Origin: Streptomyces sp. NBC_01723
GTDB taxonomy: Bacteria; Actinomycetota; Actinomycetes; Streptomycetales; Streptomycetaceae
Direction: 5' to 3'
DNA: 64,000 bases
Assembly (NCBI RefSeq): GCF_036246005.1
Contig: NZ_CP109171.1
Span: 4,018,001 to 4,082,000 of the forward strand
Shown here: one piece after another, positions 36,699 to 49,235 of the stretch
Layout: each line of letters starts with the position of its first letter
Numbering within the stretch: position 1 is the stretch's first letter
Notes under the pieces: generated by a model
Databases searched by the model: none
What the model saw: the letters and a program-made list of their open reading frames with translations, nothing else
Told to the model about the DNA's origin: nothing
Position numbers and translations under genes: made by a program

Positions 36699-37258
36699 GC
36701 ACCGGCGAACCGGTCCCGGAGGAGCAGCCCGGACCTCGGGGAGGGAAGCCCGAACCGTCCGGCGTCGACCTCGCGCGCGTGGCGCTCAGGGCGGCGCGGG
36801 AGGCGGCACGCGCGCGTGGGGACGCGGCGCAGCAGAAGAAGCAGGCGCGGCGCGGCGGTCTGCGGTCCGGGGCGCGGGCCGACGGGCGGGACCCGATGGC
36901 GCTGGGGTCGGCGATCAACCGGCTGATCACCGAGCGCGGCTGGGAGACGCCGGCCGCGGTGGGCGGCGTGATGGGCCGCTGGCCGCAGATCGTCGGCGAG
37001 GACGTGGCCAAGCACTGTGTGCCGGAGCGGTACGACGAGGACGAGCGGGTGCTGGTGGTGCGCTGCGACTCGACGGCCTGGGCGACGAACCTGCGGCTGC
37101 TGGCGCCGACCCTGGTGGCCCGGCTCAACGAGGACCTGGGGCACGGCTCGGTCCGGATGATCAAGGTGCTGGGGCCCGGCGGTTCGGGGGGCCCCGGGCG
37201 CCGTTACGGCCCGTTGCGCGCGCCCGGCAGCCAGGGTCCGGGTGACACCTACGGGTGA
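36695..37258 (+). CDS. dciA: DciA-like (DUF721) replicative helicase accessory protein
   Basis: 187 aa. The DUF721 domain is the C-terminal half: [16 protein letters not shown], then [19 protein letters not shown] and [17 protein letters not shown]. The first 65 residues are a basic, disordered region. DciA proteins help load or operate the DnaB helicase in bacteria without DnaC; the mycobacterial homologue in the same position (Rv0004) is essential for replication. It overlaps recF by 4 bases. The 455-base gap before gyrB suggests that gyrB has its own promoter. Confidence 0.88.
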   Translation: MSTGEPVPEEQPGPRGGKPEPSGVDLARVALRAAREAARARGDAAQQKKQARRGGLRSGARADGRDPMALGSAINRLITERGWETPAAVGGVMGRWPQIVGEDVAKHCVPERYDEDERVLVVRCDSTAWATNLRLLAPTLVARLNEDLGHGSVRMIKVLGPGGSGGPGRRYGPLRAPGSQGPGDTYG

Positions 37259-39774
<2,516 letters not shown>

Positions 39775-39816
39775 GTCGGTCTCAGCTGACCGCACCAGGA
39801 AGGATCTTCACCAGCA

Positions 39817-42411
39817 ATGACCGACGAGAACACCCCTGTGACGACGCCCGAGGGTGACGCCCTGGCGATGCGTGTCGAGCCCGTCGGGCTCGAGACGGAG
39901 ATGCAGCGCTCGTACCTCGACTACGCGATGTCCGTCATCGTCTCGCGCGCGCTGCCCGACGTCCGTGACGGCCTCAAGCCCGTGCACCGCCGGGTGCTGT
40001 ACGCGATGTACGACGGCGGCTACCGCCCCGAGCGCGGCTTCTACAAGTGCGCCCGCGTCGTCGGCGACGTCATGGGCAACTACCACCCGCACGGCGACAG
40101 CTCCATCTACGACGCGCTGGTGCGCCTCGCCCAGCCGTGGTCGATGCGGATGCCGCTGGTCGACTCCAACGGCAACTTCGGCTCGCCGGGCAACGACCCG
40201 GCGGCGGCCATGCGCTACACCGAGTGCAAGATGGCGCCGCTGTCGATGGAGATGGTCCGCGACATCGACGAGGAGACCGTCGACTTCACGGACAACTACG
40301 ACGGCCGCTCCCAGGAGCCGACCGTCCTGCCCGCCCGCTTCCCGAACCTGCTGATCAACGGCTCGGCCGGCATCGCGGTCGGCATGGCGACCAATATCCC
40401 GCCGCACAACCTGCGCGAGGTCGCCGCGGGCGCCCAGTGGTACCTGGAGAACTTCGAGGCCTCGCACGAGGAGCTGCTCGACGCGCTGATCGAGCGCATC
40501 AAGGGCCCGGACTTCCCGACCGGCGCCCTGGTGGTGGGCCGCAGGGGGATCGAGGAGGCGTACCGCACCGGGCGTGGTTCGATCACCATGCGCGCGGTCG
40601 TCGAGGTCGAGGAGATCCAGAACCGCCAGTGCCTGGTGGTCACGGAGCTGCCGTACCAGACCAACCCCGACAACCTGGCGCAGAAGATCGCCGACCTGGT
40701 GAAGGACGGCAAGATCGGCGGCATCGCCGACGTCCGCGACGAGACGTCGTCCCGCACCGGCCAGCGCCTGGTGATCGTCCTGAAGCGGGACGCGGTCGCC
40801 AAGGTCGTCCTGAACAACCTCTACAAGCACACCGACCTGCAGTCGAACTTCGGCGCCAACATGCTGGCCCTGGTCGACGGCGTGCCGCGCACCCTCTCCC
40901 TGGACGCGTTCATCCGCCACTGGGTGAACCATCAGATCGAGGTCATCGTCCGCCGTACGCGCTTCCGGCTGCGCAAGGCGGAGGAGCGGGCGCACATCCT
41001 GCGCGGCCTGCTGAAGGCCCTGGACGCCATCGACGAGGTCATCGCGCTGATCCGGCGCAGCGACACCGTCGAGATCGCCCGCCACGGCCTGATGGGCCTC
41101 CTGGAGATCGACGAGATCCAGGCCAACGCGATCCTGGAGATGCAGCTGCGCCGCCTGGCGGCCCTGGAGCGCCAGAAGATCGTCCAGGAGCACGACGAAC
41201 TCCAGGCCAAGATCCGCGAGTACAACGAGATCCTGTCCTCCCCGGTCCGGCAGCGCGGCATCGTCAGCGAGGAGCTGGCGGCGCTCGTCGAGAAGTACGG
41301 CGACGACCGCAAGACGAAGCTGATCCCGTACGAGGGCGACATGTCCATGGAGGACCTGATCGCCGAGGAGGACATCGTCGTCACGGTCACCCGGGGCGGC
41401 TACATCAAGCGCACCAAGACCGACGACTACCGGGCGCAGAAGCGCGGCGGCAAGGGCGTACGGGGCACGAAGCTCAAGGAAGACGACATCGTCAACCACT
41501 TCTTCGTGTCCACGACCCACCACTGGCTGCTGTTCTTCACCAACAAGGGCCGCGTCTACCGGGTGAAGGCCTACGAGCTGCCCGACGCCGGCCGGGACGC
41601 GCGCGGGCAGCACGTGGCGAACCTGCTGGCCTTCCAGCCGGACGAGACGATCGCCCAGATCCGCGCGATCCGCGACTACGAGGCGGTGCCCTACCTGGTC
41701 CTGGCCACCAAGGCGGGCCTGGTGAAGAAGACGTCCCTGAAGGACTACGACTCGCCGCGTTCGGGTGGCGTGATCGCCATCAATCTGCGCGAGCAGGCGG
41801 ACGGTTCCGACGACGAACTGATCGGTGCCGAGCTGGTCTCGGCCGAGGACGATCTGCTGCTGATCAGCAAGAAGGCGCAGTCGATCAGGTTCACCGCGTC
41901 GGACGACACGCTGCGTCCGATGGGCCGTGCGACCTCGGGCGTCAAGGGCATGAGTTTCCGCGAAGGGGACGAGCTGCTCTCGATGAATGTTGTTCGAGCC
42001 GGTACGTTCGTGTTCACTGCCACCGACGGCGGTTACGCGAAGCGGACCTCCGTCGACGAGTACCGCGTCCAGGGTCGCGGCGGCCTCGGCATCAAGGCCG
42101 CCAAGATCGTCGAGGACCGTGGGTCGCTCGTGGGCGCGCTGGTGGTCGAGGAGCACGACGAGATCCTCGCCATCACACTCTCGGGCGGTGTGATTCGTAC
42201 GCGAGTCAGCGGGGTCAGGGAGACCGGCCGTGACACCATGGGCGTTCAACTGATCAATCTGGGCAAGCGCGATGCCGTCGTCGGCATCGCACGCAACGCC
42301 GAGGCGGGACGCGAGGCGGAGGAGGTCGACGGCGATGTCGTCGTCGACGAGGCCGCCGAGGGTCCCGAGACCACCGGCACGGACGAGGGTGAGGCGCCCT
42401 CGGCCGAGTAG
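39817..42411 (+). CDS. gyrA: DNA gyrase subunit A
   Basis: 864 aa. The N-terminal breakage-reunion domain has the catalytic Tyr134 in [10 protein letters not shown]. The quinolone-resistance region [17 protein letters not shown] has Ser95 and Asp99 at the positions equal to E. coli Ser83 and Asp87, so no classic resistance change is seen. The C-terminal pinwheel domain contains the GyrA box [10 protein letters not shown] near residue 545, needed for DNA wrapping, and ends in an acidic tail. Start ATG 39817 has AGGAAGG 14 bases upstream. Confidence 0.97.
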   Translation: MTDENTPVTTPEGDALAMRVEPVGLETEMQRSYLDYAMSVIVSRALPDVRDGLKPVHRRVLYAMYDGGYRPERGFYKCARVVGDVMGNYHPHGDSSIYDALVRLAQPWSMRMPLVDSNGNFGSPGNDPAAAMRYTECKMAPLSMEMVRDIDEETVDFTDNYDGRSQEPTVLPARFPNLLINGSAGIAVGMATNIPPHNLREVAAGAQWYLENFEASHEELLDALIERIKGPDFPTGALVVGRRGIEEAYRTGRGSITMRAVVEVEEIQNRQCLVVTELPYQTNPDNLAQKIADLVKDGKIGGIADVRDETSSRTGQRLVIVLKRDAVAKVVLNNLYKHTDLQSNFGANMLALVDGVPRTLSLDAFIRHWVNHQIEVIVRRTRFRLRKAEERAHILRGLLKALDAIDEVIALIRRSDTVEIARHGLMGLLEIDEIQANAILEMQLRRLAALERQKIVQEHDELQAKIREYNEILSSPVRQRGIVSEELAALVEKYGDDRKTKLIPYEGDMSMEDLIAEEDIVVTVTRGGYIKRTKTDDYRAQKRGGKGVRGTKLKEDDIVNHFFVSTTHHWLLFFTNKGRVYRVKAYELPDAGRDARGQHVANLLAFQPDETIAQIRAIRDYEAVPYLVLATKAGLVKKTSLKDYDSPRSGGVIAINLREQADGSDDELIGAELVSAEDDLLLISKKAQSIRFTASDDTLRPMGRATSGVKGMSFREGDELLSMNVVRAGTFVFTATDGGYAKRTSVDEYRVQGRGGLGIKAAKIVEDRGSLVGALVVEEHDEILAITLSGGVIRTRVSGVRETGRDTMGVQLINLGKRDAVVGIARNAEAGREAEEVDGDVVVDEAAEGPETTGTDEGEAPSAE

Positions 42412-42429
42412 CACGAGGAGAGAGTCATC

Positions 42430-43146
42430 GTGAGCGGAGCCACGGGCGCCGGGTCGGCCGGTACCTCCAGGGGTACGGAAACGGGCGGCGGCGGCCGTGG
42501 CTCCGCCGCGCGTGCGACCGATCCGCACACGACTCAGCTGCGCAAGATCGACGACGGCGCGACCGACTCGCAGACGTCGCAGAAGCATGGATCCCAGGGG
42601 GGAACTGTGACGGACACCCGAGGCCAGCAGACTCAGCAGGCGGCCTCGCCGCTGCCGGGGGAACGGCAGTCCCAGCAGCCAGGCGGGCCGTACCACCCGC
42701 CGCAGGCCTACCAGACCCAGGGCGGCAACGCGTCCGCCGTGCGCCGCCCGCGCACCGGCGCGCGCACCACGCCGCGGGTCCGCAAGGCGCGGCTGCGCGT
42801 GTCGAAGGCCGACCCGTGGTCGGTGATGAAGGTCAGCTTCCTGCTCTCCATCGCGCTGGGCATCTGCACGATCGTCGCGTCCGCCGTGCTGTGGATGGTC
42901 ATGGACGCCATGGGCGTCTTCTCCACCGTCGGCGGCACGATCTCCGAGGCGACCGGATCCAACGAGTCCAACGGCTTCGACCTGCAGTCGTTCCTGTCGC
43001 TGCCCAACGTGCTGCTGTTCGCCACGGTCATCGCCGTCATAGACGTTGTCCTCGCGACGGCGCTGGCCACGCTCGGCGCGTTCATCTACAACCTGTCCGC
43101 CGGCTTCGTCGGAGGCGTGGAGCTGACGCTCGCCGAGGACGAGTGA
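42430..43146 (+). CDS. DUF3566 transmembrane protein (Rv0007-like)
   Basis: 238 aa. GTG start with GAGGAGAG 8 bases upstream. Residues 1-110 are a disordered Gly/Gln/Arg-rich cytoplasmic part. The DUF3566 domain follows from KARLRVSKADPWSVMKVSFLLS near residue 118, written here in two overlapping parts, with two transmembrane helices around a loop of about 75 residues (GVFSTVGGTISEATGSNESN). The same family follows gyrA in mycobacteria and lies before tRNA-Ile there too. A link to cell division or wall growth has been proposed for the family but the activity is unknown. Confidence 0.88.
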   Translation: MSGATGAGSAGTSRGTETGGGGRGSAARATDPHTTQLRKIDDGATDSQTSQKHGSQGGTVTDTRGQQTQQAASPLPGERQSQQPGGPYHPPQAYQTQGGNASAVRRPRTGARTTPRVRKARLRVSKADPWSVMKVSFLLSIALGICTIVASAVLWMVMDAMGVFSTVGGTISEATGSNESNGFDLQSFLSLPNVLLFATVIAVIDVVLATALATLGAFIYNLSAGFVGGVELTLAEDE

Positions 43147-43246
43147 TCGTCCCTCCGGGACCCCGCGACAACCGATTTTGGGACTGCCCTCCTCGTGCGC
43201 TAATCTTCAGGAGTCAGCGCGCGGGACATACACCGCAGAGCGCGGC

Positions 43247-43323
43247 GGGGCTATAGCTCAGTTGGTTAGAGCGCATCCCTGATAAGGATGAGGCCACAGG
43301 TTCAAATCCTGTTAGCCCCACCA
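43247..43323 (+). tRNA. ileT: tRNA-Ile (GAT)
   Basis: A 74-nt cloverleaf with acceptor GGGGCTA/TAGCCCC, D arm GCTCAGTTGGTTAGAGC, anticodon loop CTGATAA, T arm with GGTTCAAATCC, and an encoded CCA (43321-43323). It follows the DUF3566 gene, as in other actinobacteria. Confidence 0.97.
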
Positions 43324-43328
43324 GCGAG

Positions 43329-43360
43329 AAGACCCCCAGTCGGTATCGGCTGGGGGTCTT
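43329..43360. terminator. Terminator after tRNA-Ile
   Basis: AAGACCCCCAG and CTGGGGGTCTT pair perfectly over 11 bases around a 10-base loop, followed by TCG. Confidence 0.85.
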
Positions 43361-43402
43361 TCGTGTGGTGGGCGGCTTCGGGATGGCGCCGGGTATGAGA
43401 AG

Positions 43403-43442
43403 GCCCGACCGCTGGCGACGGGGGATGCGCCAGCGGTCGGGC
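43403..43442. terminator. Hairpin downstream of the WD40 gene
   Basis: GCCCGACCGCTGGCG and CGCCAGCGGTCGGGC form a perfect 15-bp stem around a 10-base loop, 84 bases past the end of the minus-strand WD40 gene; probably its terminator. Confidence 0.75.
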
Positions 43443-43525
43443 TGTGGCCAAGGCTAACAAGGGCCGGTGCGTCATGGGTGCCGACTGGTCGGTCGGATCT
43501 CCGAGGTGTGACCGGGATCACGTTG

Positions 43526-46500
43526 TCAACGGTCGCACGGCGGCTCGTAGTCCAGGCGCGGCAGGTACTCGTTCCACTTCTCCTCGGTGAGTACGTTCCG
43601 GGTGGCCGAGCAGATGCGGTCGATGGCGTCGTCCACCCCGAGGTTCCAGAGCCGGACGGTGTCCGTTCCGCTCGACACCCCCAGCATGTGACGCACGGGG
43701 CTGAAGGAGAGGACGTTCCCCGCCTTGGCGTTGGGGCTCATCGACTGGCCGATGGGCGCGGCCTCCGCGGGCGTCGTGACGTTCCAGAGGCGGACGGTGT
43801 TGTCGTTGGCGCCACTGGCCAGGGTCTCGCCGTCCTGGCTGAAGGTCAGTGACACCACCGAGTCGGTGTGACCGGCGAGTGCCGACTCGGCCCGGCCGGG
43901 TTCGCCGCCGCCGGGAACGGCCCAGAGGCGGACCGTGCCGTCGTCGCTGCCGCTGGCCAGGGTGTGGCCGTCCGGGCTGTAGGCGAGGGCGTTGACGGGC
44001 CCGAGATGCCCGGAGAGGGACGTACCGCGGGCGGTCGCGTGCGCGGGGTCGCTCACGTCCCAGAGCCGTACGGTGTCGTCCGCGCCGCCGCTGGCGAGCG
44101 TCCGCCCGTCGGGGCTGAAGGCCAGGGTGTTGACGTATCCCCGGTGGCCGCTCAGCGGCCGGCCCAGGCGGCGCGGGTGGGACGGGTCCTCGGTGTTCCA
44201 CAGCTGGACGGTGCGGTCGTCGTAGGCCGTCGCCAGCGTGCGGCCGTCGGGGCTGAACGCCAGGGTGTCGGGGCCCGCGTAGCGGGTGCGCAGCGCCACC
44301 GGCGGTCCGTGGGCGGTGGGGTGGGCCGGGTCGCCGACGTTCCAGAGACGGACCGCGCCCGCGGAGAGCACCGCCAGGGTGTCGCCGTCCGGGGAGAACA
44401 CCAGCGACCGTATGTCGCCCTCGCCCGGGCTGAAGGGCTCGCTCAGTGACACCGGCCGGGCGGGGTTCGTCACGTCCCACAGGCGGACCCGGCCGTCGCG
44501 TGCCGCCGTGGCCAGCACGTGCCCGTCCCGGCGGAAGGCGCCGATCCTACCGATCATGTCCGACGTCGGCAGCGACCACAGGCGCACCTTGCTGTCGCCG
44601 CTGCCGGTGGCGAGGGTCCGCCCGTCGGGGCTGAAGCCGAGGGCGTACATCTCGCCGCTGCTCCCGGCCAAGGGCAAGCCCACCTGGGACGGGTACGACG
44701 GGTCGCTGACGTTCCACAGGCTCGCCGTGCTGTCCGCGCTGCTCGCGGCGAGCATGGCGCCGTCGGGGCTGAAGGCCACCGACCAGATGGGACCGGTGTG
44801 GCCGGTGAGCGGAGCGCCCGCGGATCTCGCGCGGTCCGGGTCTGCCACGTCCCAGAGCCGTACGGTGTCGTCCGCGCTCCCGCTGGCGAGGGTGTGTCCG
44901 TCGGGGCTGAAGGCCACGGAGTGGATCAGGGCGCCGTGACCGGTCAGCGGTGCGCCGACCGGCTCCGGGCGGTTCGGGTCGGCCACGTCCCAGAGCCGGA
45001 CCGCGTTGTCGTCCCCACCGGCGGCCAGCGTCCGTCCGTCGGGGCTGAACGTCACCGAGCGCACCGCCGCCTTCGCGCCGGTCAGGGTGGACAGGGCCCG
45101 CGGCCGGCGCGGGTCGGCCACGTTCCACAGGCGCACGGCGTGGTCGTCGTGGGCGGAGGCCAGGGTGCGTCCGTCGGGGCTGAAGGCGAGCAGGTAGACG
45201 GTGCCGCCGTGGCCGGTCAGGGGTGCGCCGAGGGGACGGGGACGGCTCGGGTCCCGTACGTCCCACAGCCGGATCGTGCCGTCGTCGGAGGCGCTGGCCA
45301 GGGTGCGGCCGTCCGGGCTGAAGACGGCGGTGCTCACCCAGCTCCTGTGGCCGGTGAGGGGCTGGCCCAGCTGTTCCGGGCGGGCCGGGTCCGACACGTC
45401 CCACAGCCGGACGGTCCGGTCGTAGCTGGCCGTCGCCAGGAGCCGCCCGTCGGGGCTGAAGGAGGTCAGGTAGACGGCGCCGGTGTGCCCGAGGAGCGGG
45501 GTGGCCAGCGGCGCGTTCACGATGGATATCAGCCGGTTCCGCACGTCCTCGTCGCCCGGCCGCAGGCGGTGCGCCGCCAGGTCGAGCTGGGCGGACAGCG
45601 ACGGGTCCGTGTCCTCGACGCGGTCCGCCTCGGCGACCACCTGCTCGAACACCGCGTCATTGCGCTGCTGCCAGGCGATCACGGCCGAACCGACGGCCAC
45701 CAGGGCGAGCACGACCAGCGTCGACACCGCCGCGCGCCGGATCAGGACGGTGCGCCTGCGCAGTCTGCTCGCGGCGGCCAGGAAATCGACCGCGCTGCGG
45801 GTCAGGAAGGTGCCACCGGCCGAGTCCGCCCAGCCGCGGGCCTGTTCCAGCCGGGAGCCCCGGTAGAGCAGTGACGTGTCGCGGTCCGACTCCTCCCAGG
45901 CCCGGCCGTCCTCCTCCAGCCGCTGGCGCAGCAGGTTGCCGGCGCGGTCCTCGTCGATCCAGTCGCGCAGCCGCGGCCAGGCGTGCAGCAGCGCCTCGTG
46001 GGTGATCTCCACGGCCTCCGCGTCGAGGGTCACCAGCCGGGCCCGCACCAGCGCCTCCAGGGACTCCTCGGTCTTGCCGGGGTCCCTCGACTCCTGCGCC
46101 AGCCGCCGCCGCGTGCTGCGTCTGCGGGTCGCCTGGGTGTCCTCGCCCAGCCGGACCAGCCTGAGCAGCAGCAGCCTCGCCGCCGTGCGGGCCGCCGGGT
46201 CCAGGTCGGACCAGGCCCGTTCGGCGGTTCCGGCCACCGCGCCCTGGATGCCGCCCGCCGCGCGGTACCCGGCGAGCGTCAGCCGGCCCGCCTTGCGCCG
46301 CTGCCAGGTGGCGAGCAGGGCGTGGGAGAGGAGCGGCAGCACGCCCGCGTCGTGGGTTCCGTGCGGGCCGTCGGTGCTCACCTCGCGGATGATCAGCTCG
46401 GCGAGGCCCGGTTCGAGTTCCATGCCGACGGCCTTGGCCGGTGCGGTCACCGCCTCGCGCAGTTCCGCGGTGGTCAGCGGCCCGAGCACCATGTGCCGGT

Positions 46501-47602
46501 GCTGGAGCGCGTCGGCCAGTTCGGGATGGCGCAGGCAGTGCTCGTAGAAGTCGGCGCGGATGCCGAGCATCACGAGGGCCGGCGCCGCCTCTCCCGGACC
46601 GCCCGGCACGCAGGCGGCCTGCAGCAGCGCGATGAACGCGCGCCGCTCGGACTCGTCGGGGCAGAGGGTGAAGGTCTCCTCGAACTGGTCCACGATGACG
46701 ACGGGACGCGCGGACGGCGGTTCCGGCTCAGGCTCATGCTCAGGCCCCGACCCCGACCCCGACCCCGACCTCGCCTCCCCGCCGGACGCCGCCCACGCGG
46801 CGAAGGCCGCCCTGACGGCGTCCTCGGTCCGGGGAGCGCTCGGCTTCCCCGTCCTGCGCACGGCACTGACGACCGGCTCCAGTTGCGGTATCCGGCGGCT
46901 CAGCTCCCCGAGCGGATCGACGCCCGGCACGAGCTGGAGCACCTGCCTCGGCTCCGGCCCACCCGGCGGACCGGTCCCGCCGCCCGGCGTCCCCTCGCGC
47001 AGGGCGGGCACGAGCCCGGCGTTCAGCAGGGAGGACTTCCCCGCTCCCGAGGCGCCCACGAGCATGACCAGGCCGCCCGTGTCCTCGGCCGCGCGGAGCT
47101 GGGCGACCAGGGCCTGCGTGCTCCGTTCCCGCCCGAAGAACCAGTCGGCGTCCTGCCGGCGATAGGCGGCCAGCCCCCGGTACGGGCAGACCCCGCCGGG
47201 TGCCTGGGGCTCGGCCGCGGGGTGTTCCTCGTCCGCGGCGGACGGCGCGGTGCGTTCGCCGGTCGGGTCGGCCACCGCCCGCTCCCACAGGCGCTGCCAC
47301 TGGACCAGGTCGTACAGCCCGGCGGAGACCGGTACGGGACGAGCCCGGCGCGCGAGCGGGACGAGGACGTGCAGGACGGCCGCGAGGGCGGGGAACTGGG
47401 CGGGGACGTTCTTGGCCCGCCGCCAGTCGCTGATCCGCTGGGCGGAGACCCGTACGGGACGGCCCCGTTCGTCGACCCGCTGGAGCCGGACGACGGCCTC
47501 GGACACGCGTTTCAGAGGGGGGTTGCCCGCCTCCTTGTAGAGCAGTGCGAGGCGTTCCGCGAAGGCCGTTCGTGCCCCTGAGTCGAAACTCAAGGTCTCC
47601 AC
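43526..47602 (-). CDS. nSTAND-type NTPase with 14 WD40 repeats
   Basis: 1358 aa. The N-terminal 100 residues include an HTH-like segment (RISDWRRAKNVPAQFPALAA, 56-75). CPYRGLAAYRRQDADWFFGR (about 139-158) opens the STAND NTPase, with Walker A GASGAGKSS near 183-191 and Walker B VVIVDQFEETF near 300. Winged-helix and linker regions follow, then one hydrophobic helix (VSTLVVLALVAVGSAVIAW, about 620-640) and about 14 WD40 repeats of SPDGRTLASGSxDxTVRLW type up to residue 1340, enough for two seven-blade propellers. Such proteins act as signal-sensing switches; in other bacteria STAND proteins include phage sensors. No attached effector domain is recognised. GTG start with AAGGA directly adjacent, so the exact start is not certain. 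Confidence 0.88.
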   Translation of the reverse strand: METLSFDSGARTAFAERLALLYKEAGNPPLKRVSEAVVRLQRVDERGRPVRVSAQRISDWRRAKNVPAQFPALAAVLHVLVPLARRARPVPVSAGLYDLVQWQRLWERAVADPTGERTAPSAADEEHPAAEPQAPGGVCPYRGLAAYRRQDADWFFGRERSTQALVAQLRAAEDTGGLVMLVGASGAGKSSLLNAGLVPALREGTPGGGTGPPGGPEPRQVLQLVPGVDPLGELSRRIPQLEPVVSAVRRTGKPSAPRTEDAVRAAFAAWAASGGEARSGSGSGSGPEHEPEPEPPSARPVVIVDQFEETFTLCPDESERRAFIALLQAACVPGGPGEAAPALVMLGIRADFYEHCLRHPELADALQHRHMVLGPLTTAELREAVTAPAKAVGMELEPGLAELIIREVSTDGPHGTHDAGVLPLLSHALLATWQRRKAGRLTLAGYRAAGGIQGAVAGTAERAWSDLDPAARTAARLLLLRLVRLGEDTQATRRRSTRRRLAQESRDPGKTEESLEALVRARLVTLDAEAVEITHEALLHAWPRLRDWIDEDRAGNLLRQRLEEDGRAWEESDRDTSLLYRGSRLEQARGWADSAGGTFLTRSAVDFLAAASRLRRRTVLIRRAAVSTLVVLALVAVGSAVIAWQQRNDAVFEQVVAEADRVEDTDPSLSAQLDLAAHRLRPGDEDVRNRLISIVNAPLATPLLGHTGAVYLTSFSPDGRLLATASYDRTVRLWDVSDPARPEQLGQPLTGHRSWVSTAVFSPDGRTLASASDDGTIRLWDVRDPSRPRPLGAPLTGHGGTVYLLAFSPDGRTLASAHDDHAVRLWNVADPRRPRALSTLTGAKAAVRSVTFSPDGRTLAAGGDDNAVRLWDVADPNRPEPVGAPLTGHGALIHSVAFSPDGHTLASGSADDTVRLWDVADPDRARSAGAPLTGHTGPIWSVAFSPDGAMLAASSADSTASLWNVSDPSYPSQVGLPLAGSSGEMYALGFSPDGRTLATGSGDSKVRLWSLPTSDMIGRIGAFRRDGHVLATAARDGRVRLWDVTNPARPVSLSEPFSPGEGDIRSLVFSPDGDTLAVLSAGAVRLWNVGDPAHPTAHGPPVALRTRYAGPDTLAFSPDGRTLATAYDDRTVQLWNTEDPSHPRRLGRPLSGHRGYVNTLAFSPDGRTLASGGADDTVRLWDVSDPAHATARGTSLSGHLGPVNALAYSPDGHTLASGSDDGTVRLWAVPGGGEPGRAESALAGHTDSVVSLTFSQDGETLASGANDNTVRLWNVTTPAEAAPIGQSMSPNAKAGNVLSFSPVRHMLGVSSGTDTVRLWNLGVDDAIDRICSATRNVLTEEKWNEYLPRLDYEPPCDR

Positions 47603-47870
47603 TCCTTACTTCCCCCGCACTTGGACGTCCGGACCGGAAAACTCACTCTATATGCCTGACCTGCGGCTACCTCGGTTCCGCGGATCCGGAACCTCCTCGG
47701 CGGCGACCTCGGATGGCAGGATTCCGTCGCAGTGGCGAGTCGGCCGCGAGGCACCCTGACAGGTCAGCGGCTCGGTGTTCGCGGTGCCACCCCACGAGGC
47801 CGCACGTTCTCGGTCAGCTTTCGGTGGCCCGGCCCTCCCCGACCCGCTCCGGTACCACCCGCAGGACACC

Positions 47871-47930
47871 GCCGGCATGGTTCGGCACCGGTCCCCACGA
47901 GGGGAGGGACCGGTGCCAAACCATGCCGGC
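47871..47930. repeat. 60-base near-perfect inverted repeat
   Basis: The arms GCCGGCATGG-TTC-GGCACCGGTCCC and GGGACCGGTGCC-AAA-CCATGCCGGC pair with one mismatch over 25 positions around a 10-base loop. It sits in the 451-base divergent gap between the WD40 gene and the ferredoxin gene, 120 bases before the ferredoxin start. No other gene is seen in that gap. Confidence 0.85.
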
Positions 47931-48053
47931 GCGTGTGCTGTCCGACTTCGCGGGCGCCGGAGCAACACACGGGCGCGCCGGGCGGGTTCGGCACCTCGAT
48001 CCGCGGGCAGGCACGTCGTGAAGGTTCCGAAGCCGACCGCCGCTGGAGCGCGT

Positions 48054-48245
48054 ATGAGGATCTCCGTCGACCCCGAGCAGTGCTACGGCTCCGGTGACTG
48101 TGTCCACCGGGCCCCGTCCGTCTTCACGCAGGTGGACGGTCTGGGTGCCGTGATACCCGGGCGGGAGTACGACGTCGACGTGGACCGGGTGCGGGAGGCG
48201 ATCGAGGGGTGCCCCTCCGCGGCGATCACCGTCTCGGGCGAGTGA
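48054..48245 (+). CDS. Small ferredoxin ([3Fe-4S] type)
   Basis: 63 aa. The cysteine pattern CYGSGDC...EGCPSAAI (Cys at about 10, 16 and 54, CP at 54-55) is that of the short actinobacterial ferredoxins which usually serve cytochromes P450; the Gly-Ser-Gly-Asp insert replaces the second Cys of a 4Fe cluster. The ATG at 48054 has GGAG 7 bases upstream. Its stop overlaps the GTG of the FkbM-type gene, so the two are translationally coupled. No P450 gene is present nearby. Confidence 0.85.
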   Translation: MRISVDPEQCYGSGDCVHRAPSVFTQVDGLGAVIPGREYDVDVDRVREAIEGCPSAAITVSGE

Positions 48246-49195
48246 GCCTGCGGGGGCAACGGGGCGCGTCCGGTGCCGGGACGGCGCCCCAGGCCCTGGT
48301 CACCCTCGCCGCCCGCTACGTGCGCCACGCGCCCGGCACTCTCGGGAAGTCGGCGCTCACCACGCACTGGCTGAACGCGCGGCTGCGGGAGCGGCCCCGC
48401 CGCCGGGTCGTCCGGGTGCGCTCCGGCGGCCTGTTCGCCGTGGACACGCGGGACCTCATCCAGCGGTACCTGTACCTGTTCGGCGCCTGGGAGCCGCACC
48501 TGACGGCGTGGCTGCGGCGCCGACTGCGCCCGGGGGACGGCTTCGTGGACGTCGGGGCGAACATCGGGGTCTTCAGCGTGCTCGCGGCTCAACTCGTCGG
48601 CGAGGAGGGCCACGTGGTCGCCATCGAGGCCTCCCCCGACATGCACCGCCGCCTGGTGGGGCACGCGCGGCTCAACGGCCTCCACAACGTCCGCGCGCTC
48701 AACGCCGCCGTGTCCGACCGCCGCAGGACCCTGCACTTCGTACTCGCCAGCTCACGGAACACGGGCGCGAACAGCATCGTCCCGTACGACGGCCCGGCGG
48801 AGTCCGGCTTCGAGGCTGAGGCCCTGCCGCTGCCCGAACTCCTCGACCCGGCGGAGCTGGCCGGCGCCCGGGTGATCAAGATCGACGTGGAGGGCGCGGA
48901 GGGCGGCGTCGTGCGCGGTCTGGCGCCGGTGCTGGGTGACCTGCGGCCCGACGCGGATATCTGTGTCGAGGTCACACCGGAACGCATGGCGCTGCTGGGG
49001 GACTCGGCCGACGATCTGCTGGGGGTGATGCGGGACGCCGGATTCCACGTCTACCGGCTGGCCAACGACTACGCGCCCGGCAGCTACCCCGCGGCGCTGC
49101 GCGGCGAGCCGGGTGTGCCGGTCCGCTGGCGGGGGCCGGTTGTAGGGGAGAGCGATCTGGTCTTCTCCCGGGTGGACGCCGAGACGCTGCCCTGA
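48242..49195 (+). CDS. FkbM-family SAM methyltransferase
   Basis: 317 aa with a GTG start overlapping the ferredoxin stop. The SAM motif is FVDVGANIGVFSVLAAQLVG near residues 101-120, followed by VVAIEASPDMHRRL. The C-terminal FkbM motif VIKIDVEGAEGGVVRGL lies near residue 214. Family members O-methylate sugars or natural products. The first 60 residues are an Arg-rich extension. With the coupled ferredoxin and a convergent GT2 glycosyltransferase it may modify a glycan or small molecule; the substrate cannot be told. Confidence 0.85.
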   Translation: MSLRGQRGASGAGTAPQALVTLAARYVRHAPGTLGKSALTTHWLNARLRERPRRRVVRVRSGGLFAVDTRDLIQRYLYLFGAWEPHLTAWLRRRLRPGDGFVDVGANIGVFSVLAAQLVGEEGHVVAIEASPDMHRRLVGHARLNGLHNVRALNAAVSDRRRTLHFVLASSRNTGANSIVPYDGPAESGFEAEALPLPELLDPAELAGARVIKIDVEGAEGGVVRGLAPVLGDLRPDADICVEVTPERMALLGDSADDLLGVMRDAGFHVYRLANDYAPGSYPAALRGEPGVPVRWRGPVVGESDLVFSRVDAETLP

Positions 49196-49235
49196 GCTGC
49201 CGTCACAGCGGCGGGGCGGGCGGCCTTCACCGCCG

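Noticed and set aside
39808..42696. 962-codon open frame antisense to gyrA
   Set aside because: It is the mirror of gyrA; the Leu/Val/Asp/Arg-rich composition is typical of the antisense frame of high-GC genes and shows no domain.
43247..43525. Integrated element at tRNA-Ile
   Set aside because: No integrase gene and no second copy of the tRNA 3' end were found in the window, so an att-site claim is not supported.
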